A stretch of 64,000 nt of DNA from Pomphorhynchus laevis (Eukaryota; Acanthocephala; Palaeacanthocephala; Echinorhynchida; Pomphorhynchidae): positions 1 to 64,000 of the forward strand of contig WNNJ02002323.1 in NCBI GenBank assembly GCA_012934845.2, read 5' to 3'. The translations under genes and the position numbers were made by a program. Positions 1 to 10,984 of this stretch are shown here, one piece after another (positions within the stretch are counted from its first letter, which is position 1; every line of letters starts with the position of its first letter). The notes beneath the pieces are model-generated. The model did no database searches. It had not been told where the DNA came from and worked only from the letters and a program-made list of their open reading frames with translations.

Positions 1-600
1 ACTTAAACGTCTACAATTGGTAAGTAGTTTTACCACGACATAACATATAATTATGTTATGATTGAGTTAATATGTAATTTATGTAATTTATAATTATGTG
101 AGGTTAAGTTATAATTATTTATAACTTGAAGTAAAATTATAACTTAAAGTAAATTTTATATTTTATAAATTATAAATTTTAACTTATAAAATTATAAAAT
201 TTTGTAAATTGTAAATTTCATATCTATTTTGGGACCTATATTATTCAACTTGTATGTCAACGAGCCCGTCCTTAATGCAATCAAAAACCTTACTGTTTGA
301 TTTAAAACCTTAATGTTTTTGTCTGATCAAAAACCTTAATGTCCTACAGTCGGATTTAAATACATTAGGTGCTTAGTCAGTTGAACATTGTTTAGTTATT
401 AATATAGCAAATTGTGCTCACATGCATATATGCAACAATGTTCCGTCAACTACATATTTGATTGACTTCCAAATCATTCTACTCGTTAGAGAATAGCGCG
501 ATTTGGGTAGTGTCTGATAATCTTAGTACTGAGAAAAATAGTAAGGCTATCATTCAGAATTTTAGGGATAATCCATAGGAATTTTAGTAGACTGAAGATT
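1..600. other. AT-rich spacer, no gene seen
   Basis: Low-complexity AT-rich DNA with repeated runs of taaattataaat-type sequence in the first 230 bases. I see no coding frame, RNA gene or terminal repeat that I can support. It precedes a LINE 3' fragment on the plus strand. Confidence 0.6.
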
Positions 601-606
601 GACACA

Positions 607-1061
607 TTTCGTGTCTTGTTCAATATTTTATGTTCATCTGACTTAAATAATTGCTCGACAGTATCCAATCTCCTTAGTAAAAGGGAAGAGTTACGAATTG
701 AAAAGGTATTAAGACGTTCGTCTAAACGGGTTTCGGCCGTCTATAATCTAACCGATGAAGACCGATTAAGTCGTCTAAATATGCGGTCATTATCTTCACT
801 CAGGGTACTAAACGACCTTGAGACAATTTGATGTACAATGCATGAATATAGTGATATGATACTGTGCCTATTCCGAATTTGTGAGGACTTAAGATTACGT
901 AGACATCCATTCAAACTAAGAAGTAGAAAATGGAGAAAAAACGTAAAATGAATTTTGCTGTACGAGTTGTACCTTCTTGGAATAGCCTACCGCTTGAGGT
1001 ATTGAATCATGTAAATAGACGTATGCTCATGGCATCTCTAACGTCTCTTAAGTTTATATGA
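607..1061 (+). pseudogene. CR1-like LINE, C-terminal RT fragment
   Basis: Degenerate C-terminus of a CR1/jockey-type LINE protein downstream of the RT domain. The plus strand encodes a run resembling the usual LE-VQRRATK...L-Y--RL--L-L-SL segment (here IEKVLRRSSKRVSAVYNLTD), then after stops and a frame change a WNSLPLEV segment and a terminal stop at 1061. No RT catalytic motif is present, so it is a 5'-truncated dead copy. It lies directly upstream of a second, unrelated LINE remnant at 1205. The clade is inferred from remembered family patterns, not a search. Confidence 0.6.
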
Positions 1062-1204
1062 TATCATTTCATTTTATTTTTTATTACTTTATTTTTTTTA
1101 TTTTGTAATTTGTGAAGGTGTCTTCCGAGCTATAATCTCTGACATTTGAGTAATTAATAATTTTTAAAATTATTAATTAAATAATTTAAAAAAATTATTA
1201 AACT

Positions 1205-2477
1205 TTCAGTCCATTTGAAAATGAACGGAGAGTTTTGGTATCTCCAATCAGTGATTACCAGTTTATTGAACAATATATGAAATATTTTGTTTCCTCTTGC
1301 TCCTCGTCTTTGGATCGTCTGGCTAAAATAGGCATTTCGGATATTCAAACTGCTTACACAGCATTTATAAGATTGCTCCAGCATAGGTGGACACATTTAC
1401 ATAGATCCTGTAAACGTTTAGACGATTTGTTTGTCTCCTTAGTAGACTCGATACGGAATACTTTTTGAAATTATTTGATATTAACCTGATGAACTACGGA
1501 ATTCTCTGGAGAGCGCATAGCGCAAGCTTCAGGAATGGTGTTTTATCAATTCGCGCCCCATCGGTGTCATCACACATCGAGTACGAGGCATTATTATTAT
1601 ATATCTGTGCTCCATGCTTATCTGAAGATGAACTTATTACGAAACAAGAAGTGGTACTTGAAAGTACACGTGCAGCATTTCTAGAAGATACTAATTAGAA
1701 GACAAGAACCTATATGGAGCAGGAATATGTAACTGCTGCATCAGCTTCGCTATCCTCATATCCTACGCACGATAAAAACACGAGACTTAGCAATGACGTA
1801 TTAAAGGATTCAATAGCATCGAGATATGGTTTGATTCCTACCAATTCTCCGAAAACGTGTCAATGCCGAGAATATGCATCTCCTGATCACTCATTTTCGT
1901 GTCCTTTAGGAGGGCTTCCATCTATGAGACACGATGTGGTTTGAGACTTCATTGCAAACTCACTGACTGAAATTTGTTTAAGTGCCAAGATGAATCCAAT
2001 GTTGAGTCAGTTACCCCCTGATACAATCTTTAAAAATTAATCTACAACTACAGAATATGATACAAGATCAGGCATAACCTGCTTTGGATATTTGGGGATA
2101 GGACAGAGCGCACTTTTATTGACGTCTGCATTTTTAATGCGTTTGCTCCGTCAAACTCTAGAAAATCAACAGAGTCGAGTTTTCAATATCATGATTGGAG
2201 AAATGTTACCTGAGAGGATAACGACTATAGAGCACGCTTCCTTCATCGCTGTTGTGTTTTCAAGTTTCGGCTGCGCCGGTAATCACTCCTGCAGCGGATT
2301 GCTACTGTTGAAACACGGAAATCATGTGTGATATATCCAGACATAATATCAAAATTGCGTTCTCGCCTTAGTATACTTCTTGCAAGAATGACTTCACGAT
2401 GTATCCGTAGATCGCAGTCGGCATATCATCGACCCGATAAGATCGATATCGATGAGTTTACGTGTAATACGTCGTAA
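1205..2477 (+). pseudogene. RT-CCHC-nuclease-type retroelement, degenerate copy 1
   Basis: Same family as 36270-37742 and 37743-39100. In order: a thumb-like part (YTAFIRLLQHRWTHLHRSCK), a region ending SIASRYGLIPTNS, a zinc-knuckle-like CQC...HSFSC with GGLPSMRH just after it, then in another frame TERTFIDVCIFNAFAPSNS, which aligns with RTFLDASVFFIFAQSFSN of copy 2. The end, ISKLRSRLS...CIRRSRS and a stop at 2477, matches the end of copy 3. Several stops and frameshifts break it. The D-x-V strand after the knuckle is suggestive of a restriction-like (PD-D/E-XK) nuclease as in R2/NeSL-type LINEs, but that is inference. It sits downstream (3') of the PP2A B55-like exons, on the opposite strand. 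Confidence 0.6.
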
Positions 2478-2766
2478 TAGGAAAGACTACTAACAATAAT
2501 AATGTAATAATAATTTAGGCTCATTTGAAGGAATCTAATTTTGTGATGTTGATTTGATAATAATTTATTAATAAAAATTATTATCGAGTAATAAAAAATT
2601 ATAACTTAAAGTAAATTTAACAATAAATTAAACAAATTGTAAATTACAAATATAATAAATAAATAATATAAAACTGGTAATATTTCGATGGATTAAAATA
2701 ATTATAAAAATAATTGTTAAAACAATTAGTTAAATTCACAAAAGTTTTAGCTTTTTATAAACTCAC

Positions 2767-3214
2767 GTCTTCGTTCTTTCTGAACACTACAATGCGACCT
2801 CCCTTGTCCCCAGTTGCGAATAAGCTACCATCATGATTGAATTCTGACACTGATATGTAGTCAGCTTAGAGAAACAAATTTTAAGAAAAGTTCCTTAGTC
2901 GCCTTTAATTACCATCAAGCATGTGCTGACTATTTGGATCAGTGCCTTTGACTAACGTCAGATACCAATTCAGTTCGTCATCTACAGTAACATAAAAGTG
3001 GTAGTCAAAGTTTAGTATATTTTAAACCTGGATGTATTGCGCCATCTGTGCTGCTTATTCCGGTGCCTGCATTTTCTGAACTGTCGTGAATTTGTAGTCG
3101 CTGTCGTTGTTGCTGAACGCTTAAATTGCTCATAGAACGCGTGGAATGTATTCTTTCGGAAAACTCTGCAAAATATCGTTTCACTCGATTATACAAGAAG
3201 CCAGCGACTGCCAT
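2767..3214 (-). CDS. PP2A B55 regulatory subunit, first three coding exons (partial)
   Basis: N-terminal part of a protein phosphatase 2A B (B55/PPP2R2, twins) regulatory subunit, the WD40-propeller protein that selects substrates for the PP2A holoenzyme. Exon 1 3028-3214 (start ATG at 3214), intron 2982-3027 (46 nt), exon 2 2913-2981, intron 2865-2912 (48 nt), exon 3 2767-2864, then a GTGAGT donor at 2766. All junctions are GT...AG and the three exons keep one frame (187+69+98 nt = 118 codons). Exon 2 gives [11 protein letters not shown], like the family's IQW-FSQVKG; exon 3 gives [13 protein letters not shown] and then [13 protein letters not shown], almost the B55 consensus [21 protein letters not shown]. 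The first ~62 residues are longer than usual and not recognised. Later exons would lie at lower coordinates, beyond the LINE debris at 586-2477, and are not in the window. Confidence 0.85.
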
Positions 3215-4900
3215 AACTTTATTCTCTGTCTGAAGATATGTGTACTACTTTTTGCTGACAACGAAATGCCGCAAGCACAAATAATTATAAATTGTCGGAG
3301 AATTGTAGAGTAGTTCAACGAACTACACACATTGCCGGTTATAATGTACACCCTGTATATGGAGATACACACGACGTATATTAAATTGATTTGTAATTAA
3401 AATATCATTAAAATTGGCTGTCAATTTACTTAATTGAAGAAACACAGCACGCATTATAATATATATCTACGCTTAACTACGTTTAGCACTTGATATGTTA
3501 ATCTTAATCAATCTAATTGTAACTAATTATAACATCGATTAGAAATCGCACCAATCGTATCCATGGCAATAGCATTTGTAATTTATTGTATTTTTGCGAT
3601 ATTGGACTTTCTAAATATTGGGATTCTAACGTTCGAAAGTGATTTCATATTTTAAACTAATTTATAAAATAATCGAATATTTTAAATAATATTTTGTCGA
3701 AAGGAAATTGATAAATTTGTAAAAAATGTCTTGAAGAGGGCAACAGCGTTCAGGTGAAATATTAAAATAAATAATTTATTTAATTCCATCAATTCTGTGT
3801 GGGTAATCAAACTACGTCGGTAATTTGTTTTATTCGTCGTTTTATATTTATTATAAAAATTATATAATGAATATAATTACATAAATTAAATATTTTTTAT
3901 AAAAATTATTAAAAATATAATTTATACAAATATTATAAAAATATCAAATTGTTATGGAAATTAACAATTAATCGTCGTACGGTATAGATTCTACATTCAA
4001 GTAATTTTTCAGTTTAATGCAATATTTACGTATAATATCGATATAATAGCATAGGATAGTTCAACTTAGACAGCGGGTATAGAGGAGATGTTAACATGGC
4101 TAATATTAAAATGTGGTGGTAATCGTTGATTATGTGATGGTATTTCTAAACCACTAAACTTTTAATAGTTTTAATTCGTTGATTTAAAACAAAACTTCGT
4201 GACAGTTTAATTAAATAACGACTATTTTAAAAATAAATTACAGTACAAATTAAAACACCATTAAAATAAATAGCAAAATTAAAAGCGGAATTACATAAAT
4301 TGGAACAATATGTCATCTGATGTTCCAATATTAATTTTATGTATGCACTATAAGTTAAAGTTCTGGTAAAATAAACGATTCATTTTCATGAAAAATCGAT
4401 TACATTAATATTTGATAGTTATCTTCGCCGTGATTACAAAAAACATAACTATAAACTTTATAGTTCACAAACCTTTTATCATATTGTAAGATAAATAAAT
4501 TTTACGTAATTAATATCAATGTTTTTATAAACTTCAATTTGCACGTTTCCATATCTGTATAGCATCAACATCAACATTAATAAATAAGGTATTTGACATG
4601 ATCATTAGGAGGTATCAACGATTAAGGTCAAACATTAGGTATTTGATCAATGCATATAAGCATGTATCAAATACCGTTTTGCGAATTGTCATATTTAATG
4701 CGGTAAGAAAATTGTAAGAACCTGTAGGGGAGAATAACAAGGATTTTTATTACTTACCTTGATTTTTTAATAATATAGGAATTGAGCATAAAAACAATTC
4801 GTTTTTTAATCTCCTGTTAACAAAAAATACCGGAAAATATGATAAATCAGCGACAAGAAAAATAAATAGCCGAGTGAAAATTTTGCTCATAGAAGAATGA
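3215..4900. other. AT-rich intergenic or 5' region
   Basis: No coding frame or RNA gene that I can support. 3215-3360 is the likely 5' leader and upstream region of the minus-strand B55-like gene. The rest is AT-rich with short runs; short frames here have random composition. Confidence 0.5.
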
Positions 4901-4947
4901 AAATCCTTTACCTTCTTCCATAATGTAGAAAAACAAACAAATACAAT

Positions 4948-4975
4948 CCGAAGAAGGATTTTCACCGGAAACTAG
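4948..4975 (+). other. degenerate hammerhead-like core
   Basis: Reads CCGAAGA, then A, GG-loop-CC, then GGAAAC. It keeps the CNGANGA...GAAA layout but has C for the invariant U and a short stem II. It is matched in inverted orientation by 5482-5509, and the two bracket the tandem repeat at 5081-5430. Probably a decayed ribozyme of a repeat family. Confidence 0.35.
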
Positions 4976-5080
4976 TTAATTAGTTTATAACTAGTTAGCT
5001 AGTTAATTAGCTTTAGTCTAACATTTATATATAATTGTTTTTTTTTCACGATTTCTCTTTTATGCTGTTTTTAATACACA

Positions 5081-5430
5081 ATGGTGTGGATTAACAAACT
5101 ACCTCTCGAGATCTTTTTTCACAACACACTCATATATTTATTAAGCGATTGGAAAATTAAATAAGCAATTAAAAATTTGTTCTTAGAAAAATATACACTA
5201 AACAACAACTTAAGAGCCAAGGGCTCATAGAAAATTGGATCGCAAGAACAATAGTGTGGATTAACAAACAACCTCTCAAGATCTTTTTTCACAACACACT
5301 CATATATTTATTTAGCGATTGGAAAATTAAATAAGCAATTAAAAATTTGTTCTTAGAAAAATATACACTAATTATTATTACATACAGCAACTTAAGTGCC
5401 AAGGGCTCATAGAAAATTGGATCGCAAGAA
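5081..5430. repeat. tandem direct repeat, two units of ~170-180 bp
   Basis: Unit 1 (5081-5250) and unit 2 (5251-5430) are nearly identical; both start with a short run reading tggtgtgga or tagtgtgga followed by ttaacaaac, and both end with ggatcgcaagaa. Unit 2 has a ~10-nt ATT-rich insertion. A third partial unit lies inverted at 7656-7736. Tandem long repeats of this size at element ends are known for Penelope-like elements, but no RT of that type is adjacent here; the next gene is an L2-like LINE. Confidence 0.8.
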
Positions 5431-5481
5431 ATGAAAACTAAATAAAAACATTTGAATTTTTGAAATACATTAAATTTTTGA

Positions 5482-5509
5482 ATTGCTTCGGATGAAAATC
5501 CTTCTTCAG
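5482..5509 (-). other. hammerhead-like core, GAAG variant
   Basis: On the minus strand: CUGAAGA, A, stem GGAU / AUCC with a UUUC loop, then GAAG where an active hammerhead has GAAA. Stem I cannot be built convincingly. Inverted relative to the similar motif at 4948. Confidence 0.4.
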
Positions 5510-6479
5510 CATGTATTTGCTGGTTTTTCTTCTTTGTCGAAAAAGTTAATGAATTTTTAATTTGATATTTAATTATTAAATTTTATATTATTAGACATAA
5601 TAATATAATAATATATTTCTGAACTCAAATGCTCATCATACTGACAAAGCAAAACATCTTTGCGTGACAATCATCAATACGCGTGAAAATCCTTTAATAA
5701 CCTTTTGGGTAGAAACAAATCTGTCACGTCTATCTCTATCTCTTCTAACGAATTCGCATCTTACTTGCAAAACAAATTAGCTCAAACTTTGACCTCAATC
5801 CACGTACTATTATTTTCTAGTTTCTCCTACCTAGCCCATATCAAAATGAACTGTTTCACTTTTCACTTTTATCTATCGAAAGCGTATCTGATGTCCTAGC
5901 ACGATTATCCAATTCATCCTCTCCTCTCGATCCTGTTCCAACATACATTCTAAAGTTACTAAGTAACACCATCAGCCCTCATCTCACAAGTGTCTTCAAC
6001 ATGTCTATCCATTTATCAAACTACACTTGGTCGTTCAAACATGCCCTAATTTGCCCATTATTAAAGAAGCATCATCTTGATCCCAGTTCCGCCTCCTCCT
6101 ATAGACCAATATCAAACCTTCCGACCATCTCAAAACTTTTCGAGCGTCTCATCCTCAGACAGGTAAGCAACTACATATCATCAAATTCTATGTTTCCACC
6201 TTTTCAATCTGCATATCGACCACAACATTCTACTATGACTGCATGCACAAAACTCTTAAATGATCTACTTCTTGCTCTTTACAAACATCTAGTAAGCCTT
6301 GTAATTTTACTTGATTTATCATCCGCCTTCGATGTAGTTGATCACACTATACTTCTCTCATGTCTCAGACAACGTTACTGCTTCTCGTCTCATGTCATTT
6401 CTTGGTTCAAATCCTACCTCTCAAATCGCTCTTATCACGTAGTCTCCAACTTCAACTCTTCTGCGCCGGTTCCTCTCAG

Positions 6480-6530
6480 CTGCGGTGTACCACAAGGATC
6501 CGTTCGAGGGATCCTTGTGGTACACCGCAG
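6480..6530. repeat. perfect 22-bp inverted repeat with 7-nt loop
   Basis: Arms 6480-6501 and 6509-6530 are exact reverse complements around the loop gttcgag. The left arm is the RT codons for CGVPQGS; the right arm is the same codons copied backwards. After the right arm the sequence resumes ggatccgctt, close to where the motif left off. Confidence 0.95.
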
Positions 6531-6644
6531 GGATCCGCTTATTTTCACCCTTCTTCTTTGTGATTAGTAATCTATTCATCATGCACACTCACATCTGCAT
6601 CCAACCTCGCTTCCGATGGATAGTCTTACCTCTCTGCTATTCAC

Positions 6645-6742
6645 GCATATCTTTGTTCAATCCGCATGTTTTTAAACAACGATAAATATGTCATCTTACA
6701 TATCTTTGTTCAATCCGCATGTTTTTAAACAACGAGAAATAT
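6645..6742. repeat. tandem 54-bp direct duplication in the LINE
   Basis: The segment containing tctttgttcaatccgcatg and tttttaaacaacga occurs at about 6648 and again at about 6702 with one or two differences. It lies in the decayed region where the YADD codons should be. Confidence 0.85.
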
Positions 6743-7734
6743 GTCACTCTTACACTCTCGATTTTCCAGTATGCATACACAATTTCTGTCCACCAGAAGT
6801 GACTATCATGACAATCCTCGGTGTCCCTTTTGACAACAATCTATCGTTTCTGCCTTTCATTCGTAGCAAGATCAGTTCATGCTCCCTAATCCTCCGTGAC
6901 ATCCGAAGTGTCCTAGAAACCTCGACGTCAAATCGACAGCTATTTTAATCTCCAGCCTTTTCATGCCTCATCTAGAATATTGCTTAGGTCTTCTCGTAAA
7001 CTGTCCAGCATATCAATTTCACTATTTACAAAGGATTCTGCACACGGCTGCTAGAGTCATCTTCCGCTTTCGCAAGTACGATCACATCTCCAACACCCTC
7101 CGTATCCTTAACTGGCTGGACATTCCGAGCTGCATAACCTCTCGAATTCTCACACTTGCATGGCAAATCAAATTCCGCACAACCCTCCTTATCTATATCT
7201 TCCTAATAGTGCATCCTATATGACGACTGGTAACTTCCTAAGAAGTCATTGCTCCTACTCGCTTTTCGTCCCCCGTCACAACGGTAATCACGGATATCGT
7301 GCGTTCACCATCGCTGCACCACGCCTTTGGAACAAACTTCCTCGTGACACAAAATCATTGACGTCGCTTAAACACTTCAAAACTTCCTTGTTCGCTTTAC
7401 TTCTTGCAAACGAACTAAAATAACACTTTCAGCCGCAATCAATTCAATAACTCTACATACATATTCAAACATTCATCAGACGTAAACTTGTCTTTTAATT
7501 TTTATAGTGGGCCTGTAAGTGGTTCTATTCACCACAAAGGCCACTCTAAATAAATTCTACTATATAAAATAATAAATAATATATTATATAAATAATATTA
7601 TTTATATAATAATATAAAATAATATATATATTATTTTAATTATTAGATTTTATTATTTAATTTTCTAATCGCTAAATAAATATATGAGTGTGTTGGGAAA
7701 AAGATCCCGAGAGGTAGTTTGTTAATCCACACTA

Positions 7735-8310
7735 TTGTGATATAAAAATGATTTATTTTTATGTGGGAAATGCGTGCCGGCACATGCTCACATGACCACG
7801 AAAAAAAACAATAATCTAAATCGTGCGTCGAGAAGGTGGGAATGGAGGAGGTATTTGAATGCAATAGGAAGCTAATTCCATGCGAGAGGGGCTGTAATTG
7901 TTGAAGTAATTGGGAACGTAGGGTAAAAGGGAATGACAGGAATGCAGCGATAGAGAGAGGTGGGGCGAGTGTCGTCTAAGAAAGGTAGGTTGATGAACGA
8001 TCGGGATACGACAGTGATGAGACGAAAAGTGACGAGAAGTCGGAGTTGGATGCAGATGTGGATAGTGGGCCAGGCGAATTGGGCAAGATGTGTTGATGTG
8101 TTGTCGAAGCGACGGATAGGTATGAGCACTAGAACGGCAGAGTTTATGATGCCTTGTATATGTAGGATGATGGATTTGTATATAATATGGGAAAGATGAT
8201 TGAATTGGATATGTATATAATAATATAAATAATTGTGATGATAATATAATTAACACTATTTGTTTCAAAGCTTCCTGAATATACTTCTTCAACAATGATT
8301 TCAAAACCAT
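7735..8310 (-). pseudogene. L2-like LINE C-terminal fragment
   Basis: Minus-strand C-terminus of the L2-like family. The frame 8129-7872 carries RRFDNTSTHLAQFAWP and RLLVTFRLITV, which align with RRFNHTSTYLAQLSWL and RLLIVTFRFIAV of the plus-strand copy at 15160-15405. It ends in the family tail at 7748-7800 (minus strand reads gtggtcatgtgagc, then gccggcacgcatttcccac, then ATAAAAATAAAT). It abuts an inverted partial unit of the 5081 repeat (7656-7736). No catalytic motif is retained. Confidence 0.75.
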
Positions 8311-8393
8311 ATGTTTTAAAATAGGTTTATTATATATAAATAAAATACAAAAAATAATAAAACCATAGGTTTATTATATATAATTTAAGATTT

Positions 8394-8558
8394 ATTTTTA
8401 AACAACAAAGATCGGGATGTCTTTTGAACAAAACTATTTTCGGCAAAAGCCTTTGTCAGTTATAGAATACATAGTCGACTCTGAATTCTTGAGCTGACAA
8501 AGACTTTTGCCGGAAATAGTTTTGTTCAAAGGACATCTTAATATTTGTTATTTAAAAA
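8394..8558. repeat. fold-back (inverted repeat) with decayed hammerhead-like core in both arms
   Basis: Arms about 8394-8462 and 8491-8558 are inverted, ~85-90% identical, around a ~28-nt spacer. Read outward from the spacer, each arm gives CTGACAAAG, then GGC or GAC, TTTT, GCCG, then AAA, i.e. a hammerhead-like layout with CUGACAA in place of CUGANGA. Both arms share the changed base, so the ribozyme is likely dead or the resemblance is family-specific. Confidence 0.7.
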
Positions 8559-8579
8559 AGTAAAATATTAAATTGTATT

Positions 8580-9060
8580 TATTTGACCTTGTTTTAATAC
8601 ATCTTTCTACTTTATTCCAAGGCAACAAGCTTTTCAAACTTTGATCGTCGATATTGTTCCATCGTAAGTTTATTTTTTCCTTCAAGCGAAGAAACTGAAA
8701 GCTAAGAGTTCGAAGCCTAGAATCAAATTATAATCCGTCGAACTTCCAACATGCTGCTTGCTCAAATTTGTAAACAGTTTATCCCACTATTTCAAGCGTA
8801 ATTTCCTCAAATCCTACTAACTTTGCTTACACCTTTTTGAAATTTTGGCAATGAATGGATCTTTCATCTGCATACACATTTTAAAAAACCGAAATCACTC
8901 ATAATGTACATTTTATTCTTTATTTGTCTTACTATTTAGTGGACCTGCAATCGATCCCAACTGATTGCAACAGTCACCATAAAGAATACTTATATTAAAT
9001 ATACAGGATATTTATTATATCCTACATTTATCAGGTATGATGCATATAGTATATCATATA
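8580..9060 (+). other. possible LINE 3' tail in AT-rich DNA
   Basis: 8938-8995 reads agtggacctgcaatc, ten further bases, then gattgcaacagtcacc, a stem-forming tail resembling the one at 7506-7555. Upstream coding sequence is not readable. Probably a very old L2-like 3' end. Confidence 0.35.
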
Positions 9061-10060
9061 TGTAGGATATATTTATTTTCACACAAGTTATTAGCCGCAA
9101 ATGGCTATTTAAACTATTCACAGAAAAAAATCAATCACTAGAATAATTTGAAGCGTCCACACCAGTATTTAATAGCCAACGTCGAATCTTTTGCTTGAAG
9201 CTGCAGTAGCTGGATGCACATACAATTTCTTTTGACAGCACATACCTTACATTTAAGGATTTATGTGAAAGTTGCAAAACGCTTGGAATTTTGCCATGTG
9301 GTAATTTATATAGTGATATAGGATGACCTATTCTTTATATGATAAAGAATGGCCTCTACGAGATGACGAACTAATCTTCATATAGTGAAAAGGAAATCCG
9401 TTTGCGGAATGAATCATCGACCACGTCCAAATGAGTTCTAGGTAAATCAACTTTTAACGCACTGACAGCAGCTGTAAGGAAGCTAAACGGTCAACGTATA
9501 AATAGGCAGGTTAAAAATACAACCTGGAGCCTCTTATAAACACTAACTTAAGTTTCATGACTTCTGTCTTAGTAGATACAACATGATATATGGATACAAT
9601 ATTCAATGTGTCGGCGAACCAACGTGCAATGTAGTCGCTTATTTTTAATGCAATACGTAGCTTCAATTGCTTTACCATGAATAAAGTCAGTATTTAAACG
9701 AGTTTCCAATGTTCTATGTAAAATGACACCCAAATCCCTATACTCAGATCCAACTTAGAGTGTATGAACACCTAATTGAAATTCACGATCATGTATACTT
9801 TTTTTCCTAGCCTCATATGTACGCATTTATCAACGTTCAGTTTCATACCCGTAGCTATAGTCCATTTGTGTATTCAATCATGTTGGTGCTGTAAAGTTTG
9901 AGGACATCTGCAGAAACAAAGCAAGGCTTATGGATTCTTAACAGCGAGTCATTAAGGTAAACAATAAAGAAAAGAACCGAGTACAATATCATGTGAACTC
10001 CACAATTTACACGTTTGGGGATGGGATAAATGACTTCCAACTCTTATTCTAAAAAATCTA
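9060..10060 (-). pseudogene. CR1-like LINE 3' half
   Basis: Minus-strand RT remnant. From 10040 downward, GVHMILYSVLFFIVYLNDSL and then a broken ADVLKLY correspond to [20 protein letters not shown] and ADDLKLY of CR1 RTs; both the PQGS and YADD codons are mutated. Further on, GMKLNVDKCVHMRLGKK and YRDLGVILHRTLETRLNTDF are typical of the thumb region. The end is a broken RRWLLNTGVD segment with a stop at 9131. The tail reads GTGAATAG with an AGCC/GGCT hairpin (9093-9106), shared with other CR1-like tails here. Confidence 0.7.
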
Positions 10061-10984
10061 TTTTGTAAATCACCGATCCACCTACACAGCAACGAAGAAA
10101 CTATAATGAGAGAACAAGCTAAACATAATTAGACAACATTCTTCAGAAAATGATATTTTAAAATGATAAAAATTTTTAAACCTATAAAGCTGAAACAAAT
10201 CGTATTAATCGTGACAATATTGTGAGGGCTAAACATAGACATCAGCCAGTACACACATAAGAAACAGAATTACCTCAATTGATCACATGTAAAATGAATA
10301 TAACGATGTTTGTTATTTATAGGAATAATAAAGCAATTACAATAAATAGAACGAACAAATATTTTGTATATTTCGCTCCTGGTAGTATCTTCATAAATTG
10401 TGTAATTAAAAAAATAAATCTAATTTTTGGTATCGCTTTGCCTGTCATTATCAGCATCCAGTCAATGATGTTGAATTGTACAATATCTTGGTATGCTACA
10501 ACATAATTGATGCTGATAGTTACAATGACATACCGAGCAATGCTATAAACTAGATTTTTTAACAATTTCTGATGATAGTAGAACTTGCGAAATATAAAAA
10601 ATATTCTTATTTCTCTTTTCTGTAATTACCTGATTGTTCCTGAAAATACGCAATTAATGAATATCTGGATGGACACATTTCTGATATCAATATTTTTGGA
10701 TATTGTCCAGCATGTGCATTAAATATATAGCACATTTAATACAAGCAAACCTCAACAATAAAGATAAGTGGATTTAATGTAGATCCAAGAAAACGAATTA
10801 GGTCGGAAATGTTAAACTATATTTCAGATATATTGAAATTAAATCGAGTACGGTCAATTAATAAAGCACAATCGATTACAATATAAATAAGGATCTATTT
10901 TATTGACGAAAGTCATTAAAATTATTTATGAATAGCAAAAATTGTGGAACAAGTTAATAAAGTTGTGACGCGTTGACTTTACAG
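10061..10984. other. AT-rich stretch, no supported gene
   Basis: Two hydrophobic frames overlap on opposite strands around 10279-10565; neither has splice context or a known motif. A short plus-strand frame at 10627-10720 is open but has no support. If the spliced unit at 10985 is a real gene its 5' exons should be in or before this stretch, but I could not identify them. Confidence 0.4.

Larger units (their letters stand above)
5700..7560 (+). pseudogene. L2-like LINE, truncated and rearranged
   Basis: Non-LTR retrotransposon RT, 5'-truncated, endonuclease absent. The frame starting near 5860 gives VSDVLARLSNSSSPLDPVPT, then 6001-6500 encodes YRPISNLPTISKLFERLIL, QSAYRPQHST, the metal-binding motif LLDLSSAFDVVDH (about 6306) and CGVPQGSV (about 6480). 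A fold-back duplication destroys the PQGS motif; after it the frame shifts, a 54-bp direct duplication occurs near 6645, and no YADD can be read. The C-terminal part is recognisable in several frames up to WNKLPRDTKSLTSLKHFKTS ending at 7423. The 3' tail at 7506-7555 (gtgggcctg...aggccact) can form a short stem, then AT-rich DNA. C-rich coding strand unlike its surroundings. Confidence 0.8.

Noticed and set aside
7816-8310. 164-codon minus frame rich in His/Pro/Ser
   Set aside because: Out-of-frame reading of the L2-like C-terminus; the recognisable residues are in the frame 8129-7872.
10279-10565. Opposing hydrophobic frames of 75 and 82 codons
   Set aside because: Overlapping on both strands in AT-rich DNA; hydrophobicity follows from base composition; no splice or motif support.
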